A stretch of 38,076 nucleotides of DNA, taken from positions 1 to 38,076 of the forward strand of contig CANQKW010000014.1 of the NCBI GenBank assembly GCA_947624555.1, given 5' to 3'. This document shows, piece by piece, positions 15,601 through 22,987 of this stretch (positions within the stretch are counted from its first letter, which is position 1; every line of letters starts with the position of its first letter). The notes beneath the pieces were generated by a model. That model was not told the DNA's origin. It did no database searches and was given only the letters and a program-made list of their open reading frames with translations. Source of the DNA: an uncultured Clostridia bacterium. GTDB taxonomy: Bacteria > Bacillota > Clostridia > Oscillospirales > Ruminococcaceae. Made by a program: the position numbers and the translations under genes.

Positions 15601-16293
15601 GAAAATCAAGACAGCAGCGAAAATTTTTCGGAAAATTCCAAAATACCAATTGACAATTCGGTGAAAAGTGGTATAGTTAGAGTAAAGGGGCAAAAACGGT
15701 CAGATGCCGATGCTGATACCGAATTTATAACGGTGAACGGAACGCATATTCCGCTCGTTGAAGGCAAAGCCGTAGGAGGACCTCTTAAAGGAGAGGATTT
15801 TTCCAAATCCAAACCTGTAAGCGCAGTCCCCGACAAAAAAACTAAAAGCTCAAATGGTACGGAACGCAAGACCAAAGGCGAAAGTAAAAGAAGTTTAGGC
15901 ACGGGAAATAACACTGATGAACCTGCTAAACCCCCATCGGCGCACGGTGAAAACATAAAAGCAACAGGGTTCGACAGTAACGAAATTCTTGAAGACCATT
16001 TTGATAGGCACGGGAAAGCTTTGGGCTGTTCGTCTAAAGAGGAATACCAGAAAAGAGGCATAGGGTTGCTTGCAAAGCCTTGTACTGACGGAATTGCAGG
16101 GTATGCACGAGCAGACGGCAAGGTTGTAAGGTTCAACACCAAAACAGGCGAGTATGTGTCAGGCTATCCCGGACAGAATCTTTGCACCTATATGATTCCT
16201 AAAGACAGCAGCGGCGTAGATTTAGCAAGGGCTCTGGATTATTACAACAAGCACAGGCTCGCAGATGAGAAACGATATGGCACTTTGAAATAA
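12652..16293 (+). CDS. Portal (DUF1073) fused to Nudix, ADP-ribosyltransferase and nuclease-toxin domains
   Basis: 1213 residues from TTG 12652, seven bases after GGAGGT; ATG 12637 overlaps that site. Residues 1-460 are a DUF1073 portal, the dodecameric DNA gate (IARIIDSPAEEAMKHGF, QTILFGRSPAGMNSTGESD). After an acidic Gln/Glu linker, residues ~522-640 form a Nudix hydrolase with a perfect box at 552-574 (GHIKVGE...REteEEFG). Residues 646-668 are a Gly-rich linker (NDGGPGSGNFGHSG). Residues ~790-970 look like an arginine-type ADP-ribosyltransferase: LYRG (R885), MSTS (S911-S913) and E953-x-E955. Residues ~1096-1213 (EDHFDRHGKALG, YARADGKVVRFN) resemble BECR-fold nuclease toxins at the C termini of phage MuF proteins. 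Ordinary portals are about 450-500 residues. There is no stop or frameshift, so the fusion is real in this sequence. Confidence 0.85.
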   Translation: MENAKTNKAILDASERIRRYDKLIQKQTGIAVKPLRFDGYFNLLNKYGTQNDTTENYQYETEPAIADEMLCSIYEGNGLFARIIDSPAEEAMKHGFELADVNDSNVIEFYEKALDDLDWEEIGITAIKWTRLFGGAIAVMLIDDGRGIDEPLDWKNIRSIDGIRVYDRSVIQPDYENMFKYTPEDPYRARGNTIGEPEYYNIYSKYGSFRVHESRCLVFRNGVLPENCTNSIYEMWGMPEYIRIKRAMRDCELAHGNGPKMLEKAIQAVYKVKNLSELLSTDAGEDVVVKRLQTIDLARGLLNSIAIDSDNEDYDFKTFSFTGVSEIIDTTCNQLSALTSIPQTILFGRSPAGMNSTGESDMENWYSFVGRIQKRMLRRNLRYLLSVIFQAGVTTGEISEAPPINPVFKPLWSLSELEQAQLEQTKAATQQAKAATAQIYVGMQAVDPSEIRKGLADSGEFNIENLLDDYTEEELFSEMPEEQQEQPEQDDMSGQNTPSPEEQSVHDEQDNVQADEDDTDEAAAVYIVKDGKFLVGTRTKGDDIGKIASPGGHIKVGETPEQAAIRETEEEFGITPKELIPISEQNGCTLYLCTEYEGEPVCRDGEMDNPRFFSIEELNDIAPSLYAPFADGVSTVLNVLGLNVRNDGGPGSGNFGHSGVAGQVGGSAPSTSITQTMKESRKNVQLARPDKSDISKAFEGNDSRVIEIYNKYAQEVDDAEKSGDLKRAKSLRNQWTEETRKVNEDSLKKLGTYMENGYYVDSKFINDPQADIYSPQGVNKKEGCMNIRAIESSSNDDNIPSVRLSNSYVKITEEEAKTRILSSAEKFGYDVTLGGVSSTEEKAISLFTYASAANSALRNGQESEQAKSISSIIDRTASPQRTLYRGVAGEFAEKIKGLNQGDSFTEKGFMSTSQDDEVAKSFAGDNGALLRIRTPSGYGVGMSISPYSRKPEEAEVLINRGATVKILSKGNDFIDCELIPAKYENQDSSENFSENSKIPIDNSVKSGIVRVKGQKRSDADADTEFITVNGTHIPLVEGKAVGGPLKGEDFSKSKPVSAVPDKKTKSSNGTERKTKGESKRSLGTGNNTDEPAKPPSAHGENIKATGFDSNEILEDHFDRHGKALGCSSKEEYQKRGIGLLAKPCTDGIAGYARADGKVVRFNTKTGEYVSGYPGQNLCTYMIPKDSSGVDLARALDYYNKHRLADEKRYGTLK

Positions 16294-16312
16294 GTGATAG
16301 GAGGACGATGTA

Positions 16313-16630
16313 ATGGCTAATGAGAATGTGTGCCCAAGATGTGGCAGAATGAATTATGACCCTGAAATAGATATTTGTCCTGACTGCGGTTGGAGAGCAG
16401 ATGCCGAAGAACCCGTTATTCCCGAAGTTAGGCAGGACTTGTATCTCGACAAGTGCATATGCCCTGTTTGCGGGAAAACCGAGTTGCTTATGGAAGGTTC
16501 TGTTTGCAAAGTATGTGGGTGGTGCAATGACCCTGTACAGAATGGCGACCCCGACGAGGAGTGTGGGCAGAATGAAATGAGCCTCAGACAGGCTCGTGAA
16601 GCGTATTCAAAAGGGCAGAAGGTAAGATGA
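16313..16630 (+). CDS. CPCC-type cysteine-rich zinc protein, possible immunity partner
   Basis: 105 residues with two zinc-ribbon-like halves: CPRCGRMNYD with CPDCGW (residues 7-27), and CPVCGKTELL, CKVCGWCND, then MSLRQAREAY at the C terminus. The second half follows the CPCC domain pattern (C-P-x-C-G, I-C-x-x-C-x-W, N-x-x-S-L-x-x-A-R). RBS GGAGGA lies upstream, and the gene starts 19 bases after the portal-toxin stop and ends just before a terminator. A small gene directly behind a toxin-like C terminus is the classic position of an immunity gene, but no activity is shown by the sequence. Confidence 0.6.
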   Translation: MANENVCPRCGRMNYDPEIDICPDCGWRADAEEPVIPEVRQDLYLDKCICPVCGKTELLMEGSVCKVCGWCNDPVQNGDPDEECGQNEMSLRQAREAYSKGQKVR

Positions 16631-16650
16631 CGAGCGTAACTTAATATTCA

Positions 16651-16689
16651 AAAGCAGAATGGTATTCTTCGCCATCCTGCTTTTTGTTT
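16651..16689 (+). terminator. Terminator-like hairpin inside the head operon
   Basis: AAAGCAGAATGG pairs with CCATCCTGCTTT (one mismatch) and is followed by TTTGTTTT. It separates the portal-toxin/CPCC pair from the metallopeptidase. The next gene is 17 bases on, so it probably attenuates transcription and does not stop it. Confidence 0.65.
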
Positions 16690-16706
16690 TGCCGGAGGTG
16701 GATTTT

Positions 16707-17099
16707 GTGTACGAACCTAGTGATGATTTAAGAGACTTAGCTCGTGAAGTTATTGCCCAAAATAAAGATTTGTGTCATTTGGCTGTTCCGGAGCTTAAAA
16801 TCGTTTATATGTATAGCGATAAGGAAAAATTCAGGAACGGAAAGTATGTTTTTGCAGATACCGAGAAGATAAATGACAAGGTTAAAGCTTTAATAAACAT
16901 TGACTTCATCGTCACATTTTATACCAAGGCTTGCGAAGCTCTTGACTCAGAACAGTTGAGAATTCTTATGCACCACGAACTGAAACACGTTGGATATGAT
17001 GCCGAAAGCGGAAAGTGTAAAATCATACCTCACGATATAGAAGATTTCAGGGACATTATCAGCGCTCACGGTATGGACTGGACAGTAGGAGATGGATAA
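16707..17099 (+). CDS. Phage metallopeptidase-like protein
   Basis: 130 residues from GTG 16707, which has CGGAGGTGGATTTT upstream. The longer frame from 16659 starts in the terminator hairpin and gives a false hydrophobic leader. The zinc motif is in LMHHELKHVG (H-E-x-x-H) with IIPHDIEDFRDII and HGMDW downstream, as in the putative phage metallopeptidase family that precedes MuF genes. It may process a head or injected protein, possibly the portal-effector fusion or MuF next door. Family likely; substrate unknown. Confidence 0.8.
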   Translation: MYEPSDDLRDLAREVIAQNKDLCHLAVPELKIVYMYSDKEKFRNGKYVFADTEKINDKVKALINIDFIVTFYTKACEALDSEQLRILMHHELKHVGYDAESGKCKIIPHDIEDFRDIISAHGMDWTVGDG

Positions 17100-17105
17100 A
17101 GGGTT

Positions 17106-18038
17106 ATGGATAAACTCCAACATCAGACTATGGTCAAGGGATCTGTAAAGCAGCAATTTGGGCGTAAGAAATCAATTGTAGGAAAAACTATTCCTTATTA
17201 TCCGTACAGTCCCGAAAGGGAGTATCAGCGATTTGTTAAAGCGTACTTGAAACTTTTAAGTCAAGAACTTCACAAATCACTTCCCTCTTTAATGAGCAGA
17301 TATAAGAAAGGCTTACAAGCAACAACGAGATATGATGACGCTTCCAACTTAAGGAAAGCTGTAACAGACGAATTTGCTGACATTTCGTCAAGGCTTGAAA
17401 AGAAACTCGAGGTCTTAGAACTTGAAAAATCACTCGAAAAAATAAGTAAAGCCACGAAAGATGCGGCATATCGTGAATGGAAACGGGTTGTAAAAAAGAC
17501 GCTTAGTGTAAACCTTATGGATGATTATTACAATGGTGACTTCTATCTTCAAATGCTACAGCAGTGGGTAAGCGAAAATCTGAGAAGAATTAAATCAATA
17601 CCCACAGAGACGTTAAACGAACTTGAAAACGTGATATTTGAAGGATATTCCAACGGTGTTACCGTTGAAAAGCTTAAACAAGTTCTCCAAAGCAAGTACG
17701 ATATTTCCAAACAGCACGCACTGGTTATAGCAAGAGACCAAATTGCGTCTTTGAATGCTAATATGTCAAAGTTGCAACAAACAGATGCTGGAGTTAAGAG
17801 ATACCGGTGGTCTACAGCAAAAGACCAGAGAGTAAGGGCGTGCCACGATGAACTTGATGGCAAAATTTTCAGTTGGGACGACCCACCGGAAATGTGGTAT
17901 GAAACCAAAAGCCAAGGTGTAGTTTATACAGGAAGATGTTGCCATCCCGGAGAGGACATTTGCTGTAGGTGTGTTGCAATTCCCGTTTTTGATTATGAAA
18001 CCGTAGATGTTCCTATTGATGGTGACCCGCCGCAGTAA
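17106..18038 (+). CDS. MuF-like minor head protein
   Basis: 310 residues. The helical N-terminal two thirds end in the Mu F-homology block: TAKDQRVRACHDELDGKIFS followed by CHPGEDICCRCVAIPVF, which carries the conserved Cys/His residues. MuF proteins bind near the portal and help head assembly or protect DNA ends. In many temperate Firmicutes phages MuF carries a C-terminal toxin; here the protein ends soon after the MuF block, and the toxin-like domain is on the portal instead. It starts six bases after the metallopeptidase stop. Confidence 0.9.
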   Translation: MDKLQHQTMVKGSVKQQFGRKKSIVGKTIPYYPYSPEREYQRFVKAYLKLLSQELHKSLPSLMSRYKKGLQATTRYDDASNLRKAVTDEFADISSRLEKKLEVLELEKSLEKISKATKDAAYREWKRVVKKTLSVNLMDDYYNGDFYLQMLQQWVSENLRRIKSIPTETLNELENVIFEGYSNGVTVEKLKQVLQSKYDISKQHALVIARDQIASLNANMSKLQQTDAGVKRYRWSTAKDQRVRACHDELDGKIFSWDDPPEMWYETKSQGVVYTGRCCHPGEDICCRCVAIPVFDYETVDVPIDGDPPQ

Positions 18039-18051
18039 AGGAGGAAAGAGA

Positions 18052-18105
18052 ATGGGCAACCAAATACCCAAGAGTCGTGATTCTCCCACAGGAAAAGGAA
18101 AGTAA
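18052..18105 (+). CDS. 17-residue micro-ORF
   Basis: ATG 18052 follows an ideal AAGGAGGAAAGAGA site and encodes MGNQIPKSRDSPTGKGK before TAA. It fills the 98-bp gap between the MuF gene and the next gene, which has its own GAGGTG site. Such a strong site on a very short frame suggests either a real micropeptide, basic and soluble, or a translation-coupling device. No homology can be judged at this length. Confidence 0.4.
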   Translation: MGNQIPKSRDSPTGKGK

Positions 18106-18136
18106 ATGCTCAAATCTATAAGAAAAGAGGTGTGCT

Positions 18137-18532
18137 ATGGGAAACAACGACATTGTGATTAACGGTCTGTGCGAACAACTCAAGCTGATTTATGAGCGCA
18201 TAGCGCATATGACAAGCTTAACCAACACGCTTGCAGTCGCAAATAGACCCGACATTCTCGAAAAAAACTATGAGATGATTGCCGAGGAGCTTGAACAGGC
18301 TCAAAAGCTTACGTTGGCTTTAACGCGCGAAATAATCGGCGTTGATGAAAGCGCGGATGCAAGTTCGCAAATGCCGCTCGGGAATTATGATAACGACGGC
18401 GAAGGAAGTGCATTCTCCAACGGTGAACTTACCGAGAGACTCGGGGGGAAAAATCCAGAAATCGAGAATAAATTCAACGGTTCTTCCGGTACAGGTCTTT
18501 CTGCACACAAAAACGGAGGTGCTGCCAGATGA
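18137..18532 (+). CDS. Unrecognised small head-region protein
   Basis: 131 residues, not recognised. The first 65 are helical and heptad-like ([39 protein letters not shown]). The second half is Gly/Ser/Asn-rich and disordered. The stop overlaps the ATG of the protease-scaffold gene (ATGA), with its AACGGAGG site inside this gene. Position between MuF and the prohead protease suggests a minor head or assembly factor. Confidence 0.75.
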   Translation: MGNNDIVINGLCEQLKLIYERIAHMTSLTNTLAVANRPDILEKNYEMIAEELEQAQKLTLALTREIIGVDESADASSQMPLGNYDNDGEGSAFSNGELTERLGGKNPEIENKFNGSSGTGLSAHKNGGAAR

Positions 18533-20094
18533 CACCTGTAATCAGGCTTGACAGCCTACCGATTACGGACAAGACTTTTTTTACCTCCGAGGGATATTTT
18601 CGAGATAGCCCTATACTCACAAGCACGGGAATATTCGAATATACCAACTCGGATGGATCTACCAGACGTGAATTAAGGCTCCCGGAGGAGGTTTTCGATA
18701 CAGAAAGTCTTCTTTCGTATCAAGGGAAACCTATAATCATCACCCACGATGCCGGGCTTATCGACAAGCGCAATGTTGACAAAGAGCAAATCGGTACTAT
18801 ACTTACAAGTGGGTACGAGGACGGCGACAACGTAAGAGCCGATATTGTCATACATAACACCGACGCAATGAAGAAAAGCCATCTGAGAGAGTTATCGGTT
18901 GGTTACAGCCTCGATTTGGAGGAAAAAGAAGGTATGTGGAATGGGCAGCATTATGATGCCATTCAGAGGAACATACGAGTAAACCATTTGGCTTTAGTGC
19001 GAAAGGCACGAGCCGGAGACCAAGCACGGCTGAATTTAGACAGTCGTGATACAACAAACACCTTAAAAGGAGGAAAAAACGTAATGGCTATTAAGAAGAA
19101 AAGCAATTTTGATGGCGTTCTCAGTCCTGAAGAACTTGAAAAGGCTATTGCCGATTACAGGGCTAAAAGGGATGATACCGCCGAAAAGAACACAGACACT
19201 GAAATCGGAGCGGAGACTAAGACCGCCGAAACAAATGGCGGCGATGCAAGCAATGCTCCTAAAAACGCAACTGCAGGCAATGGCACATCAGCTCCGGAAA
19301 CGGAAAAGACCGAGAAAACGTCCGATACTGATGGAGAGGACGATGTTGCAACCGTAGCCGAAAATGCTCCCGTTGAAAACAAGGTTGCTGCTATCAAGGA
19401 GCATAGCGAAAACAAAGACGATGACGCTACTCCGCAGTCGGTAATTAAGCAGCAGATCTACGATATTGAGCAGTTGCTTAATATTATAGATTCGCTACTT
19501 GCTGAAAGAGAGTTCAACAAGACCGGCGTTTCCAATGCCGGTGCGGACAATGGCGGCTCCATTGTCAAGGATGAAGATGATGTGGGGGATAACAAGAATC
19601 TTGCGGCAGATGAAGGTCTTTGTTCTGATAAAGAAACTTGCGATGCCGATGACAACGCTGCTCCTGAGCAGCCTGATTCCGATAAAATCGGTAATGCAGA
19701 CGATGGCGAGGAGACCACAACCGAGGGCAGCCCTAAGATGAATACGGACTCCGTTGACCGCATTATCCGCAAACGCGTTAAGCTCGGAATGATTGGCGGT
19801 ATTCTCAATCTTGACGGTCTTGAGGATATGTCTATCAGAAAAGCTGAAAAGCTTGTTATTCAGGCGGTTCGCCCGACCGTTAGACTTGATGGTAAGAGCA
19901 ACGCATATATTGATGCGATGTTTGACTGTGCGTGTGATGAAATCAAGGCGAGGGCGGCAAAAGACACGGCTTACCAGAAGAAACAGATGTTTAATATGGA
20001 CGGCATTAACAGAGCGAATAAGGAGGATTCCTCTATGTCCGCTCGTGACCGTATGATTGAACGTCAGCACGCCAAAAACAAGGAGGTAAAGTAA
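18529..20094 (+). CDS. DUF2213 prohead protease with C-terminal scaffold
   Basis: 521 residues. Residues 1-165 form a DUF2213 protease-like domain: an N-terminal strand region [26 protein letters not shown] (His candidate), [14 protein letters not shown] (Ser candidate in LSVGYS) and [16 protein letters not shown]. This is the herpes-protease-like fold of phage prohead proteases. Residues ~186-430 are acidic, Ala/Thr/Asp-rich and probably disordered. The last 90 are helical with a basic end, as expected for a capsid-binding scaffold. It lies directly before cement and capsid genes. An internal start at 19084 would give the scaffold alone. Confidence 0.85.
   Translation: MTPVIRLDSLPITDKTFFTSEGYFRDSPILTSTGIFEYTNSDGSTRRELRLPEEVFDTESLLSYQGKPIIITHDAGLIDKRNVDKEQIGTILTSGYEDGDNVRADIVIHNTDAMKKSHLRELSVGYSLDLEEKEGMWNGQHYDAIQRNIRVNHLALVRKARAGDQARLNLDSRDTTNTLKGGKNVMAIKKKSNFDGVLSPEELEKAIADYRAKRDDTAEKNTDTEIGAETKTAETNGGDASNAPKNATAGNGTSAPETEKTEKTSDTDGEDDVATVAENAPVENKVAAIKEHSENKDDDATPQSVIKQQIYDIEQLLNIIDSLLAEREFNKTGVSNAGADNGGSIVKDEDDVGDNKNLAADEGLCSDKETCDADDNAAPEQPDSDKIGNADDGEETTTEGSPKMNTDSVDRIIRKRVKLGMIGGILNLDGLEDMSIRKAEKLVIQAVRPTVRLDGKSNAYIDAMFDCACDEIKARAAKDTAYQKKQMFNMDGINRANKEDSSMSARDRMIERQHAKNKEVK
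19084..20094 (+). CDS. Nested in-frame scaffold protein from internal start
   Basis: ATG 19084 lies inside the protease gene, in the same frame, with AAAGGAGG ten bases upstream (encoded in the parent protein as K-G-G-K-N-V-M). It would produce a 336-residue scaffold beginning [20 protein letters not shown], without the protease domain. This copies the lambda C/Nu3 arrangement, in which a protease-scaffold fusion and free scaffold come from one gene. The sequence shows site and frame; use of the start is inferred. Confidence 0.65.
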   Translation: MAIKKKSNFDGVLSPEELEKAIADYRAKRDDTAEKNTDTEIGAETKTAETNGGDASNAPKNATAGNGTSAPETEKTEKTSDTDGEDDVATVAENAPVENKVAAIKEHSENKDDDATPQSVIKQQIYDIEQLLNIIDSLLAEREFNKTGVSNAGADNGGSIVKDEDDVGDNKNLAADEGLCSDKETCDADDNAAPEQPDSDKIGNADDGEETTTEGSPKMNTDSVDRIIRKRVKLGMIGGILNLDGLEDMSIRKAEKLVIQAVRPTVRLDGKSNAYIDAMFDCACDEIKARAAKDTAYQKKQMFNMDGINRANKEDSSMSARDRMIERQHAKNKEVK

Positions 20095-20095
20095 T

Positions 20096-20611
20096 ATGAG
20101 TGCACAGACAAGATACAGTTTTAGAAGCCCCGTCGGTTTTGCCGGTGGAATTTATGACCTTTCTCCTCACGCAATAGATGCGCTCCTCAATGAGGAGGAC
20201 ACCGGCAAAATGGAGTTCGGCATTGGTGTTGTAACCGGAGAAAATGCAGGTGTCGGAGTAAAAATTCCTACTGCTGAATCCACATCTTCAAACTTCGAGG
20301 GCGTGACGGTAAATAACCGCACTACCGAACTTGATACTGAAGGCAAACTGAGCATTAAGAAGGGCGGTTCTGTAAACGTTATGCGTTATGGCAGAATTTA
20401 CGTTCGCGTTGCTCCCGAAGTTGAGCCTAAGTATGGTGAGAGTGCGTATCTCGTAAAAAGCGGCGATGATGCCGGTTGCTTTACCAACACTAAAGGCGAA
20501 AATGCAATCGCGGTTAAAGCCCGCTTCCTTGGAGCTCTTGACAACTCCAACGGAAGAATAGCACTCGTAGAACTTTTCAATCAGGCTCAGGAAGAAACTG
20601 CGAGCGAATAA
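20096..20611 (+). CDS. Capsid cement/decoration protein
   Basis: 171 residues starting one base after the protease-scaffold stop, with AAGGAGGTAAAGTAAT upstream. It is beta-rich, opening SFRSPVGFAGGIYDLSP, with FGIGVVTGENAGVGVKIP and NVMRYGRIYVRVAPEVEP. This matches the structural cement proteins (Gp24-like) that sit immediately before DUF2184-type capsid genes and bind the outside of the head. The acidic C terminus is unstructured. Identity rests on pattern and position. Confidence 0.75.
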   Translation: MSAQTRYSFRSPVGFAGGIYDLSPHAIDALLNEEDTGKMEFGIGVVTGENAGVGVKIPTAESTSSNFEGVTVNNRTTELDTEGKLSIKKGGSVNVMRYGRIYVRVAPEVEPKYGESAYLVKSGDDAGCFTNTKGENAIAVKARFLGALDNSNGRIALVELFNQAQEETASE

Positions 20612-20632
20612 CACAAACAAGGAGGACATATT

Positions 20633-21676
20633 ATGGGAACAATGAAAAAGCATATGCACTATGACGCTAAGGAAGCTGCTATCCTGCGAAATTCTGCCAT
20701 TATTGACGCTATTCTTGCATCTGATTGCACGAGGTTCGACGGGGCAGATGCTGCGTCCGTTTTCTTCGCTCGTGAGTTGGACCATGTAAAGAGCCAGTCT
20801 TACGATGTTGAGTACCCTGAACTTACGGCACTCAACCTCTTTCCTATTTCGTCTGAAGCTGACCCCGGAGCGGAGACTATAACCTACTACACTTACGAGA
20901 AAACAGGTATGGCAAAGATAATTCAGAACTACTCTACCGACCTGCCTCGTGCAGATGTAAACGGCAAGCCTACCTACGCTCAGATAAAATCGCTCGGTTC
21001 CAGCTATGGTTATAGCGCACAGGAAATGAGAGCTTCAAGGCTTGCCGGGAAATCCCTTAACACTCGCAAGGCTGAGTCTGCTCGTTTTCAGATTGACACT
21101 CTCACAAACACCATTGCGTGGAAGGGCGATGCGGAGAGCGGTCTTATGGGCGTTCTTTCTGAGGGACAGAGCATTCCGCTGTACCCCATTACAGTCGGAG
21201 CTACGTCCAACAAGACAAAGTGGACTGAAAAAACCCCCGATGAAATACTCGCCGATATTAACGGTATGGCAAAGCAGGTTGCAAGGGTCACCAAGAACCT
21301 CGAACGTCCTGATACACTCTGCCTCCCTGCTGAAGCGTATATGGATATTGCAACTCGTCGTATTGATGACACTTCCACTACCGTACTTGCATTTGTTGAA
21401 CAGCACGCTCCGTATATTAAAAACATAATTTCTGCTGCAGAACTTGACGCTGACAGTGTAGATACAAACCCGTATGCGAAGCCAACTGGCGGTAGCGGCG
21501 TTGCTTTCCTGTTCACAAACAGCGACAAGAAGCTTTCTCTTGAAATTCCTATGCCGTTTTATCAGTACCCACTTCAGGTCAAGAACCTTGATACTGTAAT
21601 CCCCTGTGAGGCAAGAACCGCAGGAGTAATTGTTTACTATCCGTTCTCTGCGCTGATTGCAGTCGGCGTTTCTTAA
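20633..21676 (+). CDS. Major capsid protein (DUF2184)
   Basis: 347 residues. It follows the DUF2184 major capsid family: an N-terminal arm with FARELDHVKSQSYDVEYPEL, the central MAKIIQNYSTDLPRADVNGK, and the C-terminal SLEIPMPFYQYPLQVKNLDT followed by EARTAGVIVYYPFS. It builds the HK97-fold icosahedral shell. Placed after protease-scaffold and cement genes and followed by a hairpin, the usual order. RBS AAGGAGG. Length is typical and no cleavage site can be proven by eye. Confidence 0.92.
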   Translation: MGTMKKHMHYDAKEAAILRNSAIIDAILASDCTRFDGADAASVFFARELDHVKSQSYDVEYPELTALNLFPISSEADPGAETITYYTYEKTGMAKIIQNYSTDLPRADVNGKPTYAQIKSLGSSYGYSAQEMRASRLAGKSLNTRKAESARFQIDTLTNTIAWKGDAESGLMGVLSEGQSIPLYPITVGATSNKTKWTEKTPDEILADINGMAKQVARVTKNLERPDTLCLPAEAYMDIATRRIDDTSTTVLAFVEQHAPYIKNIISAAELDADSVDTNPYAKPTGGSGVAFLFTNSDKKLSLEIPMPFYQYPLQVKNLDTVIPCEARTAGVIVYYPFSALIAVGVS

Positions 21677-21700
21677 TTTCAACAACAGTAATTTGATGTG

Positions 21701-21726
21701 CGAGGGTTGCCAAATGGCTACCCTCG
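21701..21726 (+). terminator. Stem-loop after the capsid gene
   Basis: CGAGGGTTGCC and GGCTACCCTCG pair at 10 of 11 positions around AAAT. No T-run follows, so it is better read as an mRNA-stabilising or partial-termination hairpin that raises capsid mRNA over downstream genes. Confidence 0.55.
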
Positions 21727-21762
21727 CTATTCATATTGGAAATTAAATTATGGAGGTATATT

Positions 21763-22089
21763 ATGACCCTTGTAAACTCTAGCAACAAAATTATCAACCT
21801 TGGCACAGACCCCATTTTGCCGGGCGAAACGAGACCTGTGAACAAGGCAACCGCTGAACTCCCATCTATAAAGGCTCTTGTGGAGCATAATCTTGTTCAG
21901 ATTATTGCCGATGCCAAAACGAGCCTTGATGGCAAAGAGGTAGACACTTCTGCCGAAACAAGGACTTCGGCAAAGCCTTTTGATGACGAAAAGCCTGCAA
22001 CTCCCGCAGAAAGCAAAACGACCGGGGACGACGCTATTTCCGACCCCTCTTTGACCGATAAGAAGGCACCTCAGAACAAGAAAAAGTAA
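21763..22089 (+). CDS. Unrecognised head-tail region protein
   Basis: 108 residues from ATG 21763, chosen because GGAGGTATATT is directly upstream; the frame extended to 21736 has no site. Residues 1-55 (MTLVNSSNKIINLGTDPILP, then ELPSIKALVEHNLVQII) are compact and beta/alpha. The rest is Lys/Asp/Thr-rich and disordered, ending KKAPQNKKK. Small proteins of this pattern often follow capsid genes in these phages and may be head-fibre anchors or decoration proteins. Function not assigned. Confidence 0.8.
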   Translation: MTLVNSSNKIINLGTDPILPGETRPVNKATAELPSIKALVEHNLVQIIADAKTSLDGKEVDTSAETRTSAKPFDDEKPATPAESKTTGDDAISDPSLTDKKAPQNKKK

Positions 22090-22102
22090 GGAGTGAGGCT
22101 CA

Positions 22103-22471
22103 ATGACTATTCTTGAAACTGTAAGGCTTGTAGGGCAGGAATTTTCAGATGTTTCCGATGAAACCATAGGCAAATGGATTGAAATAGTGTCTCCTATGGT
22201 AAGCAGGAAAAAATTCGGGAAACTTTATAATCAGGCTGTTGCTTATCTTGTATGTCATCAGTTAAAAACCATAGGACTTGGTTCCGGAAGTGCATTCGGC
22301 ACTATTGACGATGCTATGAGAGTTGCGAGCTATTCCGAAGGAGAAACAAGCGTCAGTTTTTCAAGTCCTCAATCGTCGGCGCAACAGGATGGAGAATTTG
22401 CGCTTACGATTTACGGGTTGAAGTTTATTGAGCTTAGGAGACTCGTTATATTGTCCATCACCATTGCTTGA
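22103..22471 (+). CDS. DUF4054-like head-tail connector
   Basis: 122 residues. Helical N terminus (TILETVRLVGQEFSDVSDET) and the C-terminal block FALTIYGLKFIELRRLVILS are the signature of DUF4054 connector proteins, which form a ring under the portal. The mid-section SSPQSSAQQDG is a flexible loop. It ends 13 bases before the next start. Confidence 0.8.
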   Translation: MTILETVRLVGQEFSDVSDETIGKWIEIVSPMVSRKKFGKLYNQAVAYLVCHQLKTIGLGSGSAFGTIDDAMRVASYSEGETSVSFSSPQSSAQQDGEFALTIYGLKFIELRRLVILSITIA

Positions 22472-22484
22472 AAGGGGTGGGAAC

Positions 22485-22961
22485 GTGTCTGAGAATGTAA
22501 CGGTTCGCTTAAATTCCGCAGGTCGTAAGCTGTACAAGCAGATAAACGAACTTAAAGAAGGACAGGTGTTTGTTGGCTTTCCCGAAGGTGAAGAAACTCA
22601 CACCGGAACAGATGGGGAGTCTGCTGATATGGCACTAATTGCGGCATACAATGAATTTGGCACATCAACCACACCCGCTCGCCCCTTCTTGAAGCAATCG
22701 GTAGAAAACAATCAAGACAAAATCAAGAATATGTGTGAACAAATATCAAAGGAATTGGTAAACGGAAAAACTGCAGAACAATGCCTTAAAGAGCTCGGAA
22801 CTTTTGGCGTAGGATTAGTGCAAGATACTATCACAAATGGTTCTTTTGAACCCAACTCGCCGGAAACCATTAAGAAAAAAGGCTCTGACCACCCACTTAT
22901 TGATACCGGACAAATGCGTCAGGCTGTGCATTATGTCATACGCAAGAAAGACGGCTCGTAG
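22485..22961 (+). CDS. HK97 gp10-like tail-completion protein
   Basis: 158 residues from GTG 22485 with AAAGGGGTGGGAAC upstream; the longer frame to 22428 overlaps the connector gene and lacks a site. QVFVGFPEGEETH, LIAAYNEFGTSTTPARPFL (the N-E-F-G-T...P-A-R-P-F signature) and DHPLIDTGQMRQAVHYVI (L-x-D-T-G) are diagnostic for the HK97 gp10 / phage tail-completion family, which joins head to tail. Clear assignment. Confidence 0.88.
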   Translation: MSENVTVRLNSAGRKLYKQINELKEGQVFVGFPEGEETHTGTDGESADMALIAAYNEFGTSTTPARPFLKQSVENNQDKIKNMCEQISKELVNGKTAEQCLKELGTFGVGLVQDTITNGSFEPNSPETIKKKGSDHPLIDTGQMRQAVHYVIRKKDGS

Positions 22962-22987
22962 ATTTTATTCGGCAAGGAGAAAAAATA

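Noticed and set aside
12652-16293. Portal and effectors as separate genes merged by mistake
   Set aside because: There is no stop codon or frame change across the joins, and I saw no ribosome-site-plus-start pair at the domain borders.
16659-16706. Hydrophobic N terminus (signal-peptide-like) on the metallopeptidase
   Set aside because: It comes from reading through the terminator hairpin; GTG 16707 with GGAGGTGG upstream is the likely start.
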